A stretch of DNA of 64,000 nucleotides from Adineta vaga (GCA_021613535.1 CP075493.1:4650001-4714000); one strand, 5' to 3'. Shown: positions 44,501 through 55,200, counted from the stretch's first letter. Translations and numbers: made by a program. Notes: generated by a model from the sequence alone, not told the origin.

Positions 44501-45673
44501 AATCGTATATATTGCTGCAGGTTCATCCGTGATGGTCGTATATGGAACTGTAGGTAAATCGGTGGTAGTCGTATATGGAGCTGTAGGCTCATCAGTGATA
44601 ATCGTATATGTTGCTGCAGGTTCATTGGTGCTGTTTGTATATGGAACTGTAGGTTCATCGGTGATGGTCGTATATGGAACTGTAGGTAAATCAGTGATAG
44701 TCGGATATCCAGTTGCAGGTGTATAGGTACTATATGGAGATCTAGTTGCAAGTGTATAGGTACTATTCGGATATCCAGTTACTGTGACATTGATATTTGT
44801 TCCATTGTTTGGTATGGTTGTATTTAGGAAAACTGAATGATCATTAGGTGTCGTATTGGTGCTATTTGAAGATTCCATTGCTGTTGTACTGTGATTGCCC
44901 GTATTGTTCGAAACTGTTACCGTGACGGTAAATGGGTGTTCAGTTGTTCTTTCAACTTTATCTTTATTGGTAGAAGAATTTGATAGAAAAGTTGTGCCTG
45001 TGGTTGCTAATGTACTTTCGGGATTAGTCGGATGTAGCGGTAGTAGATTCAAAATAGTGTCCTTTGGTGTCATCTGATCATCATCAGGATCTACTGTAAT
45101 AGAAGAAAGCCGTTTGACTTTTTTTTCTGTAAGTTTGTCCGGTCGTGTATCGGTGGCAAAAGAGTAAAGCTCAGATAATGTTGCCAATTTTGAACTGGGT
45201 TTACCATCTTTGGTAAGAAGAGTTACATTTCTTGTATAATTTTTTAGTACAGATAGAATCTCTTCTTTCGTATGATGTTCTTTAAAATAGATGGTTCCTT
45301 CGACAGCAACAATTGATGGACGTTCGGTATCACGCTTTTTTTTCGTTGAAAGCACAACAGGTCTATGAGTGAACTTTAAAATAATCAACTTGATGAATGA
45401 TGGTGATAAAAATGATTGTCGAAAATGTTCGTTAAGACTTTCGATAAGATCAATTAATGTTCCCGGTTTACTATAAAACCGATCCCATTCATTTTCAGCA
45501 ATAAGACGATCAAGCGCTACACGTATCTCTCCTAATTCGACTTCTTGATCGGGAGGGATATTAACAACTATAATAATAACTGCAATAGTTGCTGCAGTCA
45601 CACTAGCTATAGTTCCGACAATAATCCCTATCGAAAGTATTCGAATACCTACGAACGGATCAAATAAGACCAT
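41552..45673 (-). CDS. Large membrane mucin with SEA-like modules
   Basis: A single 1373-aa exon. The N-terminus has a membrane helix ('TIASVTAATIAVIIIVV', about residues 20-38), so a type II orientation with an extracellular C-terminus is inferred. A first module ('GTIYFKEHHTKEEILSVLKN') is followed by a Thr/Pro-rich mucin region of about 670 residues built from 11-residue repeats. A second module homologous to the first follows ('GRLYLKQNITVDKVRSVFQN'), then a related third ('VNFALDYTSNEIGNVFQD'). Each module is preceded by a basic furin-like site: KKKR, RRKR and RRRR. SEA-type modules in mucins are proteolytically cut; here proprotein convertases may do it. Heavy O-glycosylation is expected. 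A surface-coat role is inferred. Confidence 0.75.
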   Translation of the reverse strand: MVLFDPFVGIRILSIGIIVGTIASVTAATIAVIIIVVNIPPDQEVELGEIRVALDRLIAENEWDRFYSKPGTLIDLIESLNEHFRQSFLSPSFIKLIILKFTHRPVVLSTKKKRDTERPSIVAVEGTIYFKEHHTKEEILSVLKNYTRNVTLLTKDGKPSSKLATLSELYSFATDTRPDKLTEKKVKRLSSITVDPDDDQMTPKDTILNLLPLHPTNPESTLATTGTTFLSNSSTNKDKVERTTEHPFTVTVTVSNNTGNHSTTAMESSNSTNTTPNDHSVFLNTTIPNNGTNINVTVTGYPNSTYTLATRSPYSTYTPATGYPTITDLPTVPYTTITDEPTVPYTNSTNEPAATYTIITDEPTAPYTTTTDLPTVPYTTITDEPAAIYTIITDEPTAPYTTTTDLPTVPYTTITVEPAAIYTIITDEPTATYTAITDEPTAPYTTTTDLPTVPYTTITVEPAAIYTTITDEPTATYTAITDEPTAPYTTTTDLPTVPYTTITVEPAAIYTTITDEPTATYTAITDEPTAPYTTTTDLPTVPYTTITNEPAAIYTTITDEPTATYTAITDEPTAPYTTTTDLPTVPYTTITNEPAATYTTITDEPTVPYTTITNEPAAIYTIITDEPTAPYTTTTDLPTVPYTTITVEPAAIYTIITDEPTATYTAITDEPTAPYTTTTDLPTVPYTTITVEPAAIYTTITDEPTATYTAITDEPTAPYTTTTDLPTVPYTTITVEPAAIYTTITDEPTATYTAITDEPTAPYTTTTDLPTVPYTTITVEPAAIYTTITDEPTATYTAITDEPTAPYTTTTDLPTVPYTTITNEPAAIYTTITDEPTATYTAITDEPTAPYTTTTDLPTVPYTTITNEPAATYTTITDEPTVPYTTITNEPAATYTIITDEPTAPYTTTTDLPTVPYTTITVEPAAIYTIITDEPTATYTAITDEPTAPYTTTTDLPTVPYTTTTDLPTVPYTTITDIPMTEDPSKNNHTTESTEKGSYGSSDTTAVVSTSTQVTGTSCEPLISMNISIVLQRMMLDSELLEFYNRSAERAYLFSTHYSQMTSYLNEYFLTYVMLNVSTESDSVVTKPSKRRKRNAYANEEVETHVEKVTDRAPLGWDRRLKIVIDGRLYLKQNITVDKVRSVFQNYTPSISLVTSDDQESSRLSTFLDEFSNFQSNPTPDNSVKEKNYVICLNSTCNNIIVTSSSNDEENSSPSTPRNASVRLVFKADFSLYVTFDTTDYWSGYSYNTSATADTIFDLFFIYFPSTLLNVIVSTISADVSPITRRRRETSMKQMSSVTVNATVNFALDYTSNEIGNVFQDIQLLIYVEYNGHETTVIKGNVTISRSTFSDTYLAQASDADSAVSNCIYVKDL
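42733..44751 (-). repeat. 33-bp coding minisatellite with 132-bp higher-order units
   Basis: About 60 units of 33 bp encode 11-residue repeats such as 'TAPYTTTTDLP' and 'TVPYTTITVEP'. The marker 'ggtaaatcggtggtagtc' recurs at 42936, 43101, 43233 and 43365, i.e. at 165, 132 and 132 bp, so four-unit blocks have been amplified together. The near identity of blocks implies recent expansion or homogenisation. Confidence 0.9.
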
Positions 45674-46457
45674 ACCTTGATTGCTTATTATGAATATGTG
45701 ATGACAAAGGATTAAATATTCATAACTTAATATATCGAAAATCTACCTGTAGACGAAAACTGATTTAATCTAAGTACAACCATTCAATAGTATCAATTTG
45801 ACAGGCATGATTTTCGCATAGTGTCAGGTATAGAATGTTTTTTTCACTGATCGTTTCTATTTAAATTCACATAAATTAGAAAATATTATCAAAGAATTTC
45901 TAGTTAATTACAAAATCAATTGTAACTTAGAAACCTATAGGATGTATCTCAACATTTATATTAAAAATTTTTACAATCGAATATAATATATTATTATTAT
46001 TTGAGATAGAGCTATTCGAGCATAAACATTAAGAAAAAAGTCGGAAGAAGGTGTCTAAACCAATATGATTACAAAGTTTGTTTTCTTAAGCAAAGCAATA
46101 GAAAAGTATATCTATCAAAAGCATAGGCTTAATGTCATACGTCTGGTTTTTCTTTCAGACAACGATCAAACGATGATTACTCATCTAAGATATACTGATT
46201 GAGTGCGTGATCAAATCTTTTGTTTCAACCAATTGTATCTCTGTGATGAAACAAAAAATCTATCTAAAAATCGTAAAATATTATAAATATAGATTTTTAT
46301 CGAAAGTATGGCAATGATTCATAGATATGAACATCATTTTCAGCGAGTGAAATAAGGTACTATCCTTCTTTTTCGGTATTAGTCATGCATCTCGTATGAC
46401 ATCTGGAAAGCAAAAGTCAATTTTACATATCCTCTATTATATTCTTGACATTCAATT
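45674..46457. other. Intergenic, no gene recognised
   Basis: Shared upstream region of the divergent mucin and RING genes. No specific element is recognised. Confidence 0.5.
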
Positions 46458-47144
46458 ATGAGTACGAGTAATAATAGTACGTTAACTTCTTCTGGTTATG
46501 AATATATGAATGAAAATGAAATTGATATTGAACTTAAATGTGTGATTTGCAAACAACCATTTCAAATACCTGTTAGTCTTCGCCGATGTCATCACACATT
46601 TTGTAAAGATTGTATTCAAACATGGTTCACTCGAAGTCATACATGTCCGATTTGTCGACAATATGCAATAAATCATGTTAGACAGAATCATCGATTAGTT
46701 TTAACATCTCCATTCGTTTCGATTAATACACAAGTAGTACTCGATCAATTGGATCATCTTCTTATTCGATGTTTACTTTGTAATGAAATCAATATTCAAC
46801 GATGTCATTGGCAAAATCATCAGAAACATTGTACAAAAAAGTCAATTCAGTGTCCAGCAGCTGATATAAAATGTCAATGGATAGGATCACAAGATGCTTT
46901 ATTAATTCATTTGAATACATGTGCATTTTATCAAGTTCGACCACTTATCGACGAACTTAAAAAGGAATTAACGTCCGCTCAACTAATTCAAAATGAATTG
47001 AAGAAATCTGTTCATATTTTAGAGAAAAAAGTAGAATTTCTTTTTCAATTCATTAATAATGGAAAATTAATGATACAATATTGTACAAAATCAGAGAATG
47101 AATGTCAATATACAGGTACAAATGATTCGAATCGTTCTCTTTAA
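46458..47144 (+). CDS. RING finger / TRAF-type zinc-finger protein, putative E3 ubiquitin ligase
   Basis: An intronless 228-aa frame. A C3HC4 RING lies near residues 28-68 ('CVICKQPFQIPV', 'CHHTFCKDCI', 'CPICRQ'). It is followed by Cys/His pairs of TRAF-type fingers ('CLLCNEINIQRCHWQNHQKH', 'IQCPAADIKCQW') and a C-terminal coiled coil ('LIDELKKELTSAQL' onward). RING proteins of this plan recruit an E2 and ubiquitinate targets. There is no C-terminal MATH domain, so it is shorter than a TRAF. The substrate is unknown. Confidence 0.85.
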   Translation: MSTSNNSTLTSSGYEYMNENEIDIELKCVICKQPFQIPVSLRRCHHTFCKDCIQTWFTRSHTCPICRQYAINHVRQNHRLVLTSPFVSINTQVVLDQLDHLLIRCLLCNEINIQRCHWQNHQKHCTKKSIQCPAADIKCQWIGSQDALLIHLNTCAFYQVRPLIDELKKELTSAQLIQNELKKSVHILEKKVEFLFQFINNGKLMIQYCTKSENECQYTGTNDSNRSL

Positions 47145-47808
47145 TTTCTTTGTAGTATTTGTAATTAATATGTTTGACGTGTTCAAATTCAATTACATGT
47201 TTTTTCATTTGAAATAAAAAGTGTCTTCTAATTAAAATATTGGTCTCTAAATGCATTACGTATGAGATAAAACAAAGAGAAAATATGTGTTACATAAAAT
47301 TGTACTAAAGATGATTCATCAAAATAGAATGTATTAAAGCGGAAGAAAGATGTTTACTGTCATTATTTGATTCGCTTGAGATAAAGCAAATAATCAACTT
47401 ATATCATCGTCATGTCATATGAAGCTAAAAAAGATGAGTCATAAAAGTTAATCGTGTGTAATTTTATCAGTTCAGAAAATCTTTATCGTTTCATATGACT
47501 GACATTGACAAGTCTATGAAAAGAAAGATTAGAAATGATTATCGTGTATGCATTCATATTATTCTTTTGAGTTTTCATTGAAATAAAGAACGAACACATT
47601 TAATACCAAACTTCTTATTTTGAGTAATGGAATAGAATAAGTATATAATGATAAAAGGGTGGGTGTAACATTTAATTCAAAGTGATAACACAAATGTTGA
47701 TATTTCTAAAGTAACGACGGCCTTACAGATAGTAATAAAACAAGAAAAGAAAAGTAATAGTGGTAGCATTCGTTCAAAAGTCTCACATTAAAAATTGAAA
47801 AGAAATGA
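47145..47808. other. Intergenic, no gene recognised
   Basis: 3' flanks of the convergent RING gene and small GPI-type gene. No other gene is seen. Confidence 0.5.
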
Positions 47809-48075
47809 TTAAAATTTCTTTAACACAGTTAAAGATATAGCAAACAGTATATGCCAATAGGTTATGTTCATATTACTAGCCGAATTATCTCGAACAGTTG
47901 TAGCAATGGTGGTAGTTGATGTAATGATTCTTGTTGAAGTATTGTGAATATGTGTTGTATTGTTCACTGATGACAAAGTTGATGATGGAATTTTTCATGT
48001 TATTCGACATTGAACAAGTATGAATAATGTAATAAAAAGATAAAGACGCAAACGAGATGTTGATACTTTCATCAT
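47809..48075 (-). pseudogene. Small Ser/Thr-rich GPI-type surface protein with one in-frame stop
   Basis: From the ATG at 48075 the frame gives a signal peptide ('STSRLRLYLFITLFILVQC'), then TGA at codon 27, and then continues in the same frame with Asn/Thr-rich sequence ('TLSSVNNTTHIHNTS', 'IITSTTTIATTV') and a hydrophobic end ('WHILFAISLTVL') before a final stop at 47809-47811. The whole 89-codon plan is that of a secreted, glycosylated, GPI-anchored peptide. The single TGA makes it a recent pseudogene, a readthrough case or a sequencing error. The family is unknown. Confidence 0.5.
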
Positions 48076-48259
48076 ATTCTTTGAAATGAAAAGAAAATGC
48101 TAGGAACAATTTTTGATGATCTTACCTTTATCAATCATTCAAAGGTTATGATGTGAAATGGCAACTAATGTAAAGACATTCAGTTTGTTTATATTTATAG
48201 TTAAAAGGAAGTTTTTATTGCGAGAATAGATATTTATAAAAAAAAAGAGATAATACTAT

Positions 48260-48809
48260 TTAAAGAGCATCAACAGATGCATTTTGTTCTTTGACTATTT
48301 TCAATTGTTCAAAAAGAAGATCACGAACTTTAGGTAAAATATCTTTATCTTCAATTGCTGTTTCATATAATTTAATTAAAACACTTTCACCTTTATGAAC
48401 TTCAGAAACAATAGCGGATTTATCTCGACCATCAGTAAACCATGCTTTAACATCAATCCATGTTCGATGTGCAGCTGCAAGAGCTGAACCTGATTTCACT
48501 CTAAAATATATATTCTATTGATTAAAAAAACCGATCAACTATATACACTTACGGTTCAACACCTAAATCAACTCGAACCGAATTCGATAATAAAGAGATA
48601 AGATCTGATCGGCTTGCTGCAATTTTATCAAAAAGTACTCTCATTGCTGTATCTTTGGTATCAGCAGCACATTGTTTATAACCATCAAACGAATCATGTA
48701 AACCTTCTAAGACAATTTGACATTTTTCGGCAGCTTTGCGACGAATAGCTGATGCATCATCACTAGCAACATTTGAAGCAAGTGCACCTGTGGCAGTATT
48801 TGAAGACAT
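48260..48809 (-). CDS. DUF2383 ferritin-like four-helix protein
   Basis: Exons 48809-48553 and 48500-48260 over a 52-bp intron give 165 aa. The sequence follows bacterial DUF2383 proteins: 'CQIVLEGLHDSFDGYKQCA', 'ASRSDLISLLSNSVRVDLG', 'SGSALAAAHRTWIDVKAWF', 'DGRDKSAIVSEVHKGES' and 'LIKLYETAIEDKDILPKVRD'. The fold is a ferritin-like four-helix bundle of unknown biochemical role, found mainly in bacteria. The N-terminal 25 residues are low-complexity and lack a clear targeting signal. Horizontal acquisition from bacteria followed by intron gain is the likely history (inference). Confidence 0.8.
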
Positions 48810-49210
48810 GATTGCAAGTGTAACTAGAAGATCAAAAAGTACGAAGTGACATGATAGGCAAGAACGAACGAAAAATAATTATTATTATGGCTATTTACGA
48901 AGTTGAATAATAACGAATCAAGAATTGAACACGTACTATGTTTACGTAGATGTCGCATAATAATGATGTGATTTGATCATTAATCTTATCTTATCTTATC
49001 ATTGAAATGAGATAATCTTTTCAAAGAATTATTTTATTATAGTCAGAACTGATCAAAAATCGTTAACAATCAGTAAAATTTATATAGTAATTAATTAATA
49101 CAGAAAAAAAAAGAACTCAGTTTTGATACAGAAGATTGCACGTTGATTGATTGATTTACTTTTCTGTCTCTTGAAAATCGTTGATGAATTAAATCTATTC
49201 TATTGATTAC
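48810..49210. other. Intergenic, no gene recognised
   Basis: DUF2383 promoter side and C12orf4 3' flank, with 'atcttatctt' short repeats near 48985. No gene is seen. Confidence 0.5.
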
Positions 49211-51435
49211 TTAAAATTGTAATGTCACTGTTCTCGATTCTCGAAAGATTGTCGGTACAAGATCAGCTAATTGTAAGAATGTTTGATCAAGTAAATTCTA
49301 AAAAGAAACCATGATACAAAATTTAAAACATCATTCAATATACAAAACATACCTTTGGTACAACAAGTTGAATTGTTGAACATCGATTTGTTCCCCATGT
49401 TCCCATTTCCATCATAAATCCTTTCAAACATTTCAGTACTAATTCTGCTCGTTTTAAAACCCAAGGTATAGTCATTTCCTATTGATTTCAATTTAAATAA
49501 GATTCGAAATTCTTTCATCATCAATATTTACCTCAGTCATATCATGTGTTAATAATAACGGTAATGTTAATGTCGTTATATCATGTTTACAACATTCTTT
49601 TAAAATATTTCGTAAACCAAATAGAGCTGCATGTCGTGAAGTAATTTCCGATGATGATCGTAAAGCACTATCATTAACAACCAAATGATAAACAACATGA
49701 ACTTCAGATAGATTTGAATGACGAGTAACATAAAAATCACCTACAGAACATAAATTTGGTTCCTATATGAAAATGATTAGTTATACAAGTTATTCTCTTT
49801 CTCTAGAATTAAATTTACTTCCAAAGAACTGTCACTTTGTTTACTGGTTAATGAATTCGAATCGACATTAGCTGAAGCAGTTAATCGAGCTTGATTTGCT
49901 TGTTGAAGACATTCTTCAATATTAGTTAATTGATGTTCAAAAGATGGAAAATGAAAATCAGTCGAACGTTCGCATACATTAGCAAATTCTATAGAAAGGC
50001 TGTTTTTTATTTTTCATTTGAAATTTTTACAAATTTAATAACCTTCTTTAATATCTGCAGTTGTTAAACGAATACGTTTTGGAACGAGAAGAATAAGTCC
50101 ACAAAGTGCATTCGAAAAAAGTGACATCAAAGTTTGAAGACGTTGTGGTTCAATTAAAATCTTATTACTATTCAAATCAAACAGATTGTTTCGGAATCGT
50201 TTAGAAAAAATGATTTCATCTTACTCTTTTTTTGTAGTTTTTAAACGACAATAATCAAGCATATCACAACGAATCAATCGTAGATTATACATTGATTTTA
50301 ACTGTGCACCTAGAATAAATGAAATCTTAAAGATCAATAATCAATTGAACAAGAAAACAAACCAAGTTGAACAGTATAACTAGTTTCTAAACGACGTTCA
50401 TTTACAGCTGTATCTGATACAGCAATCATAACCGAGAGAGGTGATGATGGAATAGCCTGTTGACGTGAATTCCTTTTATAAAAAGAATTATTTGACGAGT
50501 GTTTTTTACAAATTAAACGTACATTTTCGGACTATTCGATACGAAACTTTGTTCGTAGAGTTGCATAACACGATCTTTGAATTGTTGTTTTTGATGATCT
50601 TTTGCTGCTGTAATACTACTATTCCATCGTCCTTCAACTGACTAGAATAGAAATTTCTTTATATTATACAAATAAAATTATGAAAAAAGAAAAAATGAAT
50701 GATTTCTTTACTTGTTTATCTTCCATATGTTTCTGTGCAAGATTTCGAACAAAAACATCAGGATATTTATTTGTTGGTTCATTAATAACTTCTTGCATTT
50801 CTCGATGATGTCTAAAATATCAATTAAATGCAAATGAATAAATAGAAAACAAAAATTCAAACTTTAAATCTAAATCTTGTAATTGTTTATCACGTTGTTT
50901 TAATAGATCTTCAATTTCACTTTGATAGACATATTCAAGTTGAAGAAGTATCTCATAATTCGTTCCCGTATGAAGAACATTTTGAAATGTATTGGAAAAG
51001 ATTTGTTCATCACTTGGACGTTCTTGATGATGTGTATAAGCTTTAAATTCCTAATGAATGAAGATAAATTAAAATATTGATTGAGAAAAAAAAAGAAGCT
51101 TTACTTGAACAAGTTTAAACCATTGATCAAGAATTGTTTGAAGTTCCAGTTGTCCTTTAATTAAGGGTTCAACAGCAAGTTGAGTAATTTCATCTGCAGC
51201 TATTTGAATTTGTTCATTGAAAAATAATCGAAGTGCTTCTTGTAATTCTAAAGAAATATCAAAGAATTTGAATTGAAAATGCGATTTATTTATATATACA
51301 CTTACTTGGAAAAACAAAAACTGGTAGTTGCCATTGATCTATTAAACGATAAGTATGTTCACTTATAGATATTTTATTTGGAATGTCTAATAGGATTGTA
51401 TGATTAGAATATGTAAATGGAACTTGTCTACCCAT
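49211..51435 (-). CDS. C12orf4: C12orf4 homologue (DUF2362)
   Basis: About ten exons with small introns. Conserved stretches read along the gene: 'DQWFKLVQ', '[20 protein letters not shown]', '[10 protein letters not shown]', '[20 protein letters not shown]'-type sequence, '[11 protein letters not shown]', '[20 protein letters not shown]', '[20 protein letters not shown]', '[20 protein letters not shown]' and '[10 protein letters not shown]', ending '[10 protein letters not shown]'. This matches human C12orf4, a conserved cytoplasmic protein implicated in mast-cell degranulation and intellectual disability; its biochemistry is unknown. The N-terminus is shorter than the human one, starting at 51435. 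Confidence 0.88.
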
Positions 51436-52219
51436 TGAATAATAAAATCTAATCTAGAATAATAATTGAGCGGTTTCGATTTGACATGACATACATGTGT
51501 ATGTAAATATGACTCATCGATGAGACTCATTATTTGTTCGATACATAGAGAAATTAATACTTTTCTTTTGTAAATTTTTCATTTTTTCTTTTTTTTATGT
51601 TGAAAAGAAAACCACATTTCTTATGTGTTTTTTTCTTTAAAAGCGACATCTATATTTATATGAAATTTGCAAAAACAAAGATATGATAAATATTCTTCTA
51701 ATGAACGGAAATTTTTTTTTTATTAATAAATAATTTCGTAATTTTCGAATGAAATGTTTTTTTTCTTTCTTTCTTTCAAATTTTAATTGAATTGATAACA
51801 TAAACAAATAAATATTCTCAGACTGTTATTGTTGTTGTTTTTATCATATACATTGTCATGTTTACTTTTGTCTATCTATCTCTCATTTATCTAGAATATA
51901 GGTAGAATAGAATTAATTCATGAGAAAGAAAAAATATCTATGATCATCATATCTACCTTTATTCTATCACTTCGGCTTCTTCTTTCTTTTTTTGTTCTTT
52001 TTTCGATATACATTTATTTTCCGCTTGAACGAACAGATTTCGACTGAGAAGGTATTCTTGTTTGAAAAGGTTATTCATATAATATCTTATTTAGAAATGA
52101 GTCTTTACAATCGAATGTGAGTATTCACCTTGAACTGCTATTTTACTTTCATACGTACTAGATTTTTCTTTGTTTTAAGGTAAAAGAGTTCTTATTTCTT
52201 TTGTTTATTTTCAGACATA
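51436..52219. other. Intergenic, no gene recognised
   Basis: Divergent upstream region of C12orf4 and the ankyrin gene, T-rich with TTTC runs. A 'tttattttcag' acceptor ends six bases before the ankyrin ATG, so a 5' UTR intron or spliced-leader site lies here. Confidence 0.5.
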
Positions 52220-55200
52220 ATGGGTTGTACAGGTACGAAAGCAAGCAAAGCTGAAGGTGATATTGATCGTTATCATCAGGAAATTTTGAATGCAGCACAA
52301 GGAGATGATGTCAGACGTCTTAAAGAAATTCTTGATGAATTGGATAAACGTAAAGCAACAACAACGAAAAAAGAAGTACTTAATATGGGTATGTATAAAC
52401 GAAAAGAAATCAATTCTTCTTTTATGTTTTGTTTTTTTCTTGTTGACAAATATTCACTATGATACAAACTCTTCAAATAGGGTATTGTCATCGCAGTTTT
52501 CATATTTGTATTCATACAATTCACTCTTCCATTTACTGGAGATTTGCCTTCGCCTTCTATTTCTCTCTCATCTTCTTTCTCATCTTTTTCACCTACATTA
52601 TCGATGAATCTAAACCCAAATATGTCCACAAATTGGACAGAACAAGTAATAGCACAATCCATACCATTAAATGAATATCCACGTCCAAATTTACGACGTC
52701 AAACATGGTTGAATTTAAATGGTCTATGGTCATTTACAATAACTTCTCTCGATGCAACATTTCCCATAACTTATGATAAAGTCATTCGCGTTCCTTTTCC
52801 TATCGAATCCTATCTATCTGGTATTCAAACACGTGTTGATAATACGAAATTTCTTTGGTATAAAAGAACATTTCAATTTCCACTCGTTTCTCAACAACGA
52901 ATTCTTTTACATTTTGATAAAGTTGATTATGAAACAGTTGTTTATATCAATCAAGAACTTGTTGGTACGAAACATTTAGGAGGTTATGATCCATTTTTTT
53001 ACGATATTACATCTTATATTAATGAAACAATCGATAATGAACTTGTTGTACGTGTTTGGGATCCATCAGATCATTGGTATCAAGCACGTGGAAAACAAAT
53101 GTTAGATATTAAAATCAATAATTCGATTTTCTATACACCTTGCTCAGGTATATGGGGAACAGTATGGCTAGAATATGTTCCCAATGTTTATATCAATCGT
53201 GTACAATTTCAAACCAAAATTTTATCAAAAGAAATTGATTTGAGTTACCAAATTGATCTATTTATTCCATCATTGCATTCAAAATATTATTTATTGGAAA
53301 TGGAAAAACAGAAAGAACAACTATTAGATGCTGCACATGTAGATATATCGGACAAATCAAATGTCACTGATAATAAACATAATTATAAACTTGAAATTCA
53401 TATATCCAACTCAAATCATGAACATGTTCTTACTTTAACAACAAAGAAAATCAATCAAAATAATCATTTCATATTCTCTCTATTCGATATCAAACTTTGG
53501 TCACCAGAAAATCCCTATTTATATGATATACATATTGAATTATATCAAAAAAATATTCTCATCGATCAAGTCGATAGTTATCTTGCATTTCGACAAATAT
53601 CTCTTTGTATGAAAACAAAAGAAATCTGTTTAAATAATAAACCATACTTTATGTATGGCGTACTTGATCAAGGTTATTGGCCTGATGGATTATATCGTGC
53701 ACCGACTGATGATGCATATATATATGATATCAAACAGATGAAACAATTAGGTTTTAATACACTACGTAAACATATGAAAATTGAAACATCAAGATGGTAT
53801 TATTGGTGTGATGTATTAGGTATGTTAGTTTGGCAAGATATGCCTGCTGGTGATTCATATATTGGTTATGAAATTGAATTTGAACAAGATAGACAATTAC
53901 GATTACATCGAGATATTAAAATAAATAATTTACCAACTGAACCTTCTCCATATGACGAACGTTTTATTCGTCGAAAAGAAGTTTCACATAGAAAATATGC
54001 ATCGAAAATTCAATTTGAACGAGAATTACAAATAATGGTAGATTTTCTTTCATTTCATCCATCCATTGTTATTTGGGTTTTATTTAATGAAGAATGGGGT
54101 CAATATGATACCATTCGTTTAGCAAAATGGATGGAATCCTATGATCCTCATCGATTAATTAATGCAGCAAGTGGTTGGCAAGATCGAAAAGATACTGGTC
54201 ATATTCGTGATATTCATGATTATACACAAAATATCCTTTTACCAATAGATGATGAACCAAATCGTGCATTAGTTCTTGGTGAATGTGGTGGCTTTGGTTT
54301 AGTCGAATTTGGTTGGAGTTATAATACATATCTTGATCAAGAATTTCTGACGTATGCATTTGAACAATTGATCATTCATTTATCAAAACGTTTATCAGCA
54401 ATGATCTATACTCAATTATCTGATGTTGAAAATGAAAAGAATGGAATATTATCATATAATCGACAAAAAGTCAAATTTCTTTCAACACATATAAATCGTG
54501 TATTGAAAAAGGATTTCTCTCGTATATTTAAATTTCAATATATCTGGAATCTAACCTCCATCCCTTATACTAATTATACTTATTTATCTTTAAATCGTTC
54601 ATTTCATCTTGATTTAAATATAAAAAATTACGATCTATATCATTTTTATTTCTATACATGTTATTTATATTCAGTGGTCAATATAAATATTAATAATCAT
54701 TATGTATTTTATTTTAATCGTACACATCTCATTCGAGATTATTATTATACTGCAATACCAATAAATCTTTTTCGTAATAATCGTTTTAATCAAAACTATT
54801 ATCTCAATATTCAAGTATCCTATTCGAACGATTCATTAATTTCCTATCGAAATCGAACATATTTCGATATATATATTGTTATGCTTTCTAAATAACAAAT
54901 TTTATTCTTTTTATGTGTCTATTTTTTCTTTCGATTAAATATATATATATATTTATATTTGTTTAAAAACATCGATTTTTTTTTCTTTTTCTTTCAGGCT
55001 ATCGAGAAGCAGACGGTTTGACAGCATTGAGTATAGCAGCTGGAAAAAAACACAAGACATTGACCGAAATTTTAGCTAGTGAGTTTATATTCAATGATTG
55101 AATCTTTTAATAAATTATCCTCTTGTTTAAATAGCATGTACCGAAGTCGACGTAAACAAAGCATCATTATCCGGAATTACACCATTATTAATGGTTGCAG

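Noticed and set aside
42747-44726. Plus-strand open frame of 659 codons across the mucin repeat
   Set aside because: It follows the minisatellite exactly and has no unique sequence, start context or domain; it exists because the 33-bp unit is stop-free in several frames.
42733-44751. Second minus-strand frame of 672 codons across the mucin repeat
   Set aside because: Same cause; the frame with the membrane helix and the SEA-like modules on both sides is the real one.
42733-44751. CRISPR-like array
   Set aside because: Units are contiguous, have no unique spacers, keep the reading frame of a 1373-aa protein and lie in a eukaryotic genome.
52220-54895. Ankyrin exon 1 and GH2 frame as one fusion protein
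   Set aside because: Exon 1 ends in phase 1 and joins perfectly with the ankyrin exon at 54998; the phase does not fit the GH2 frame.
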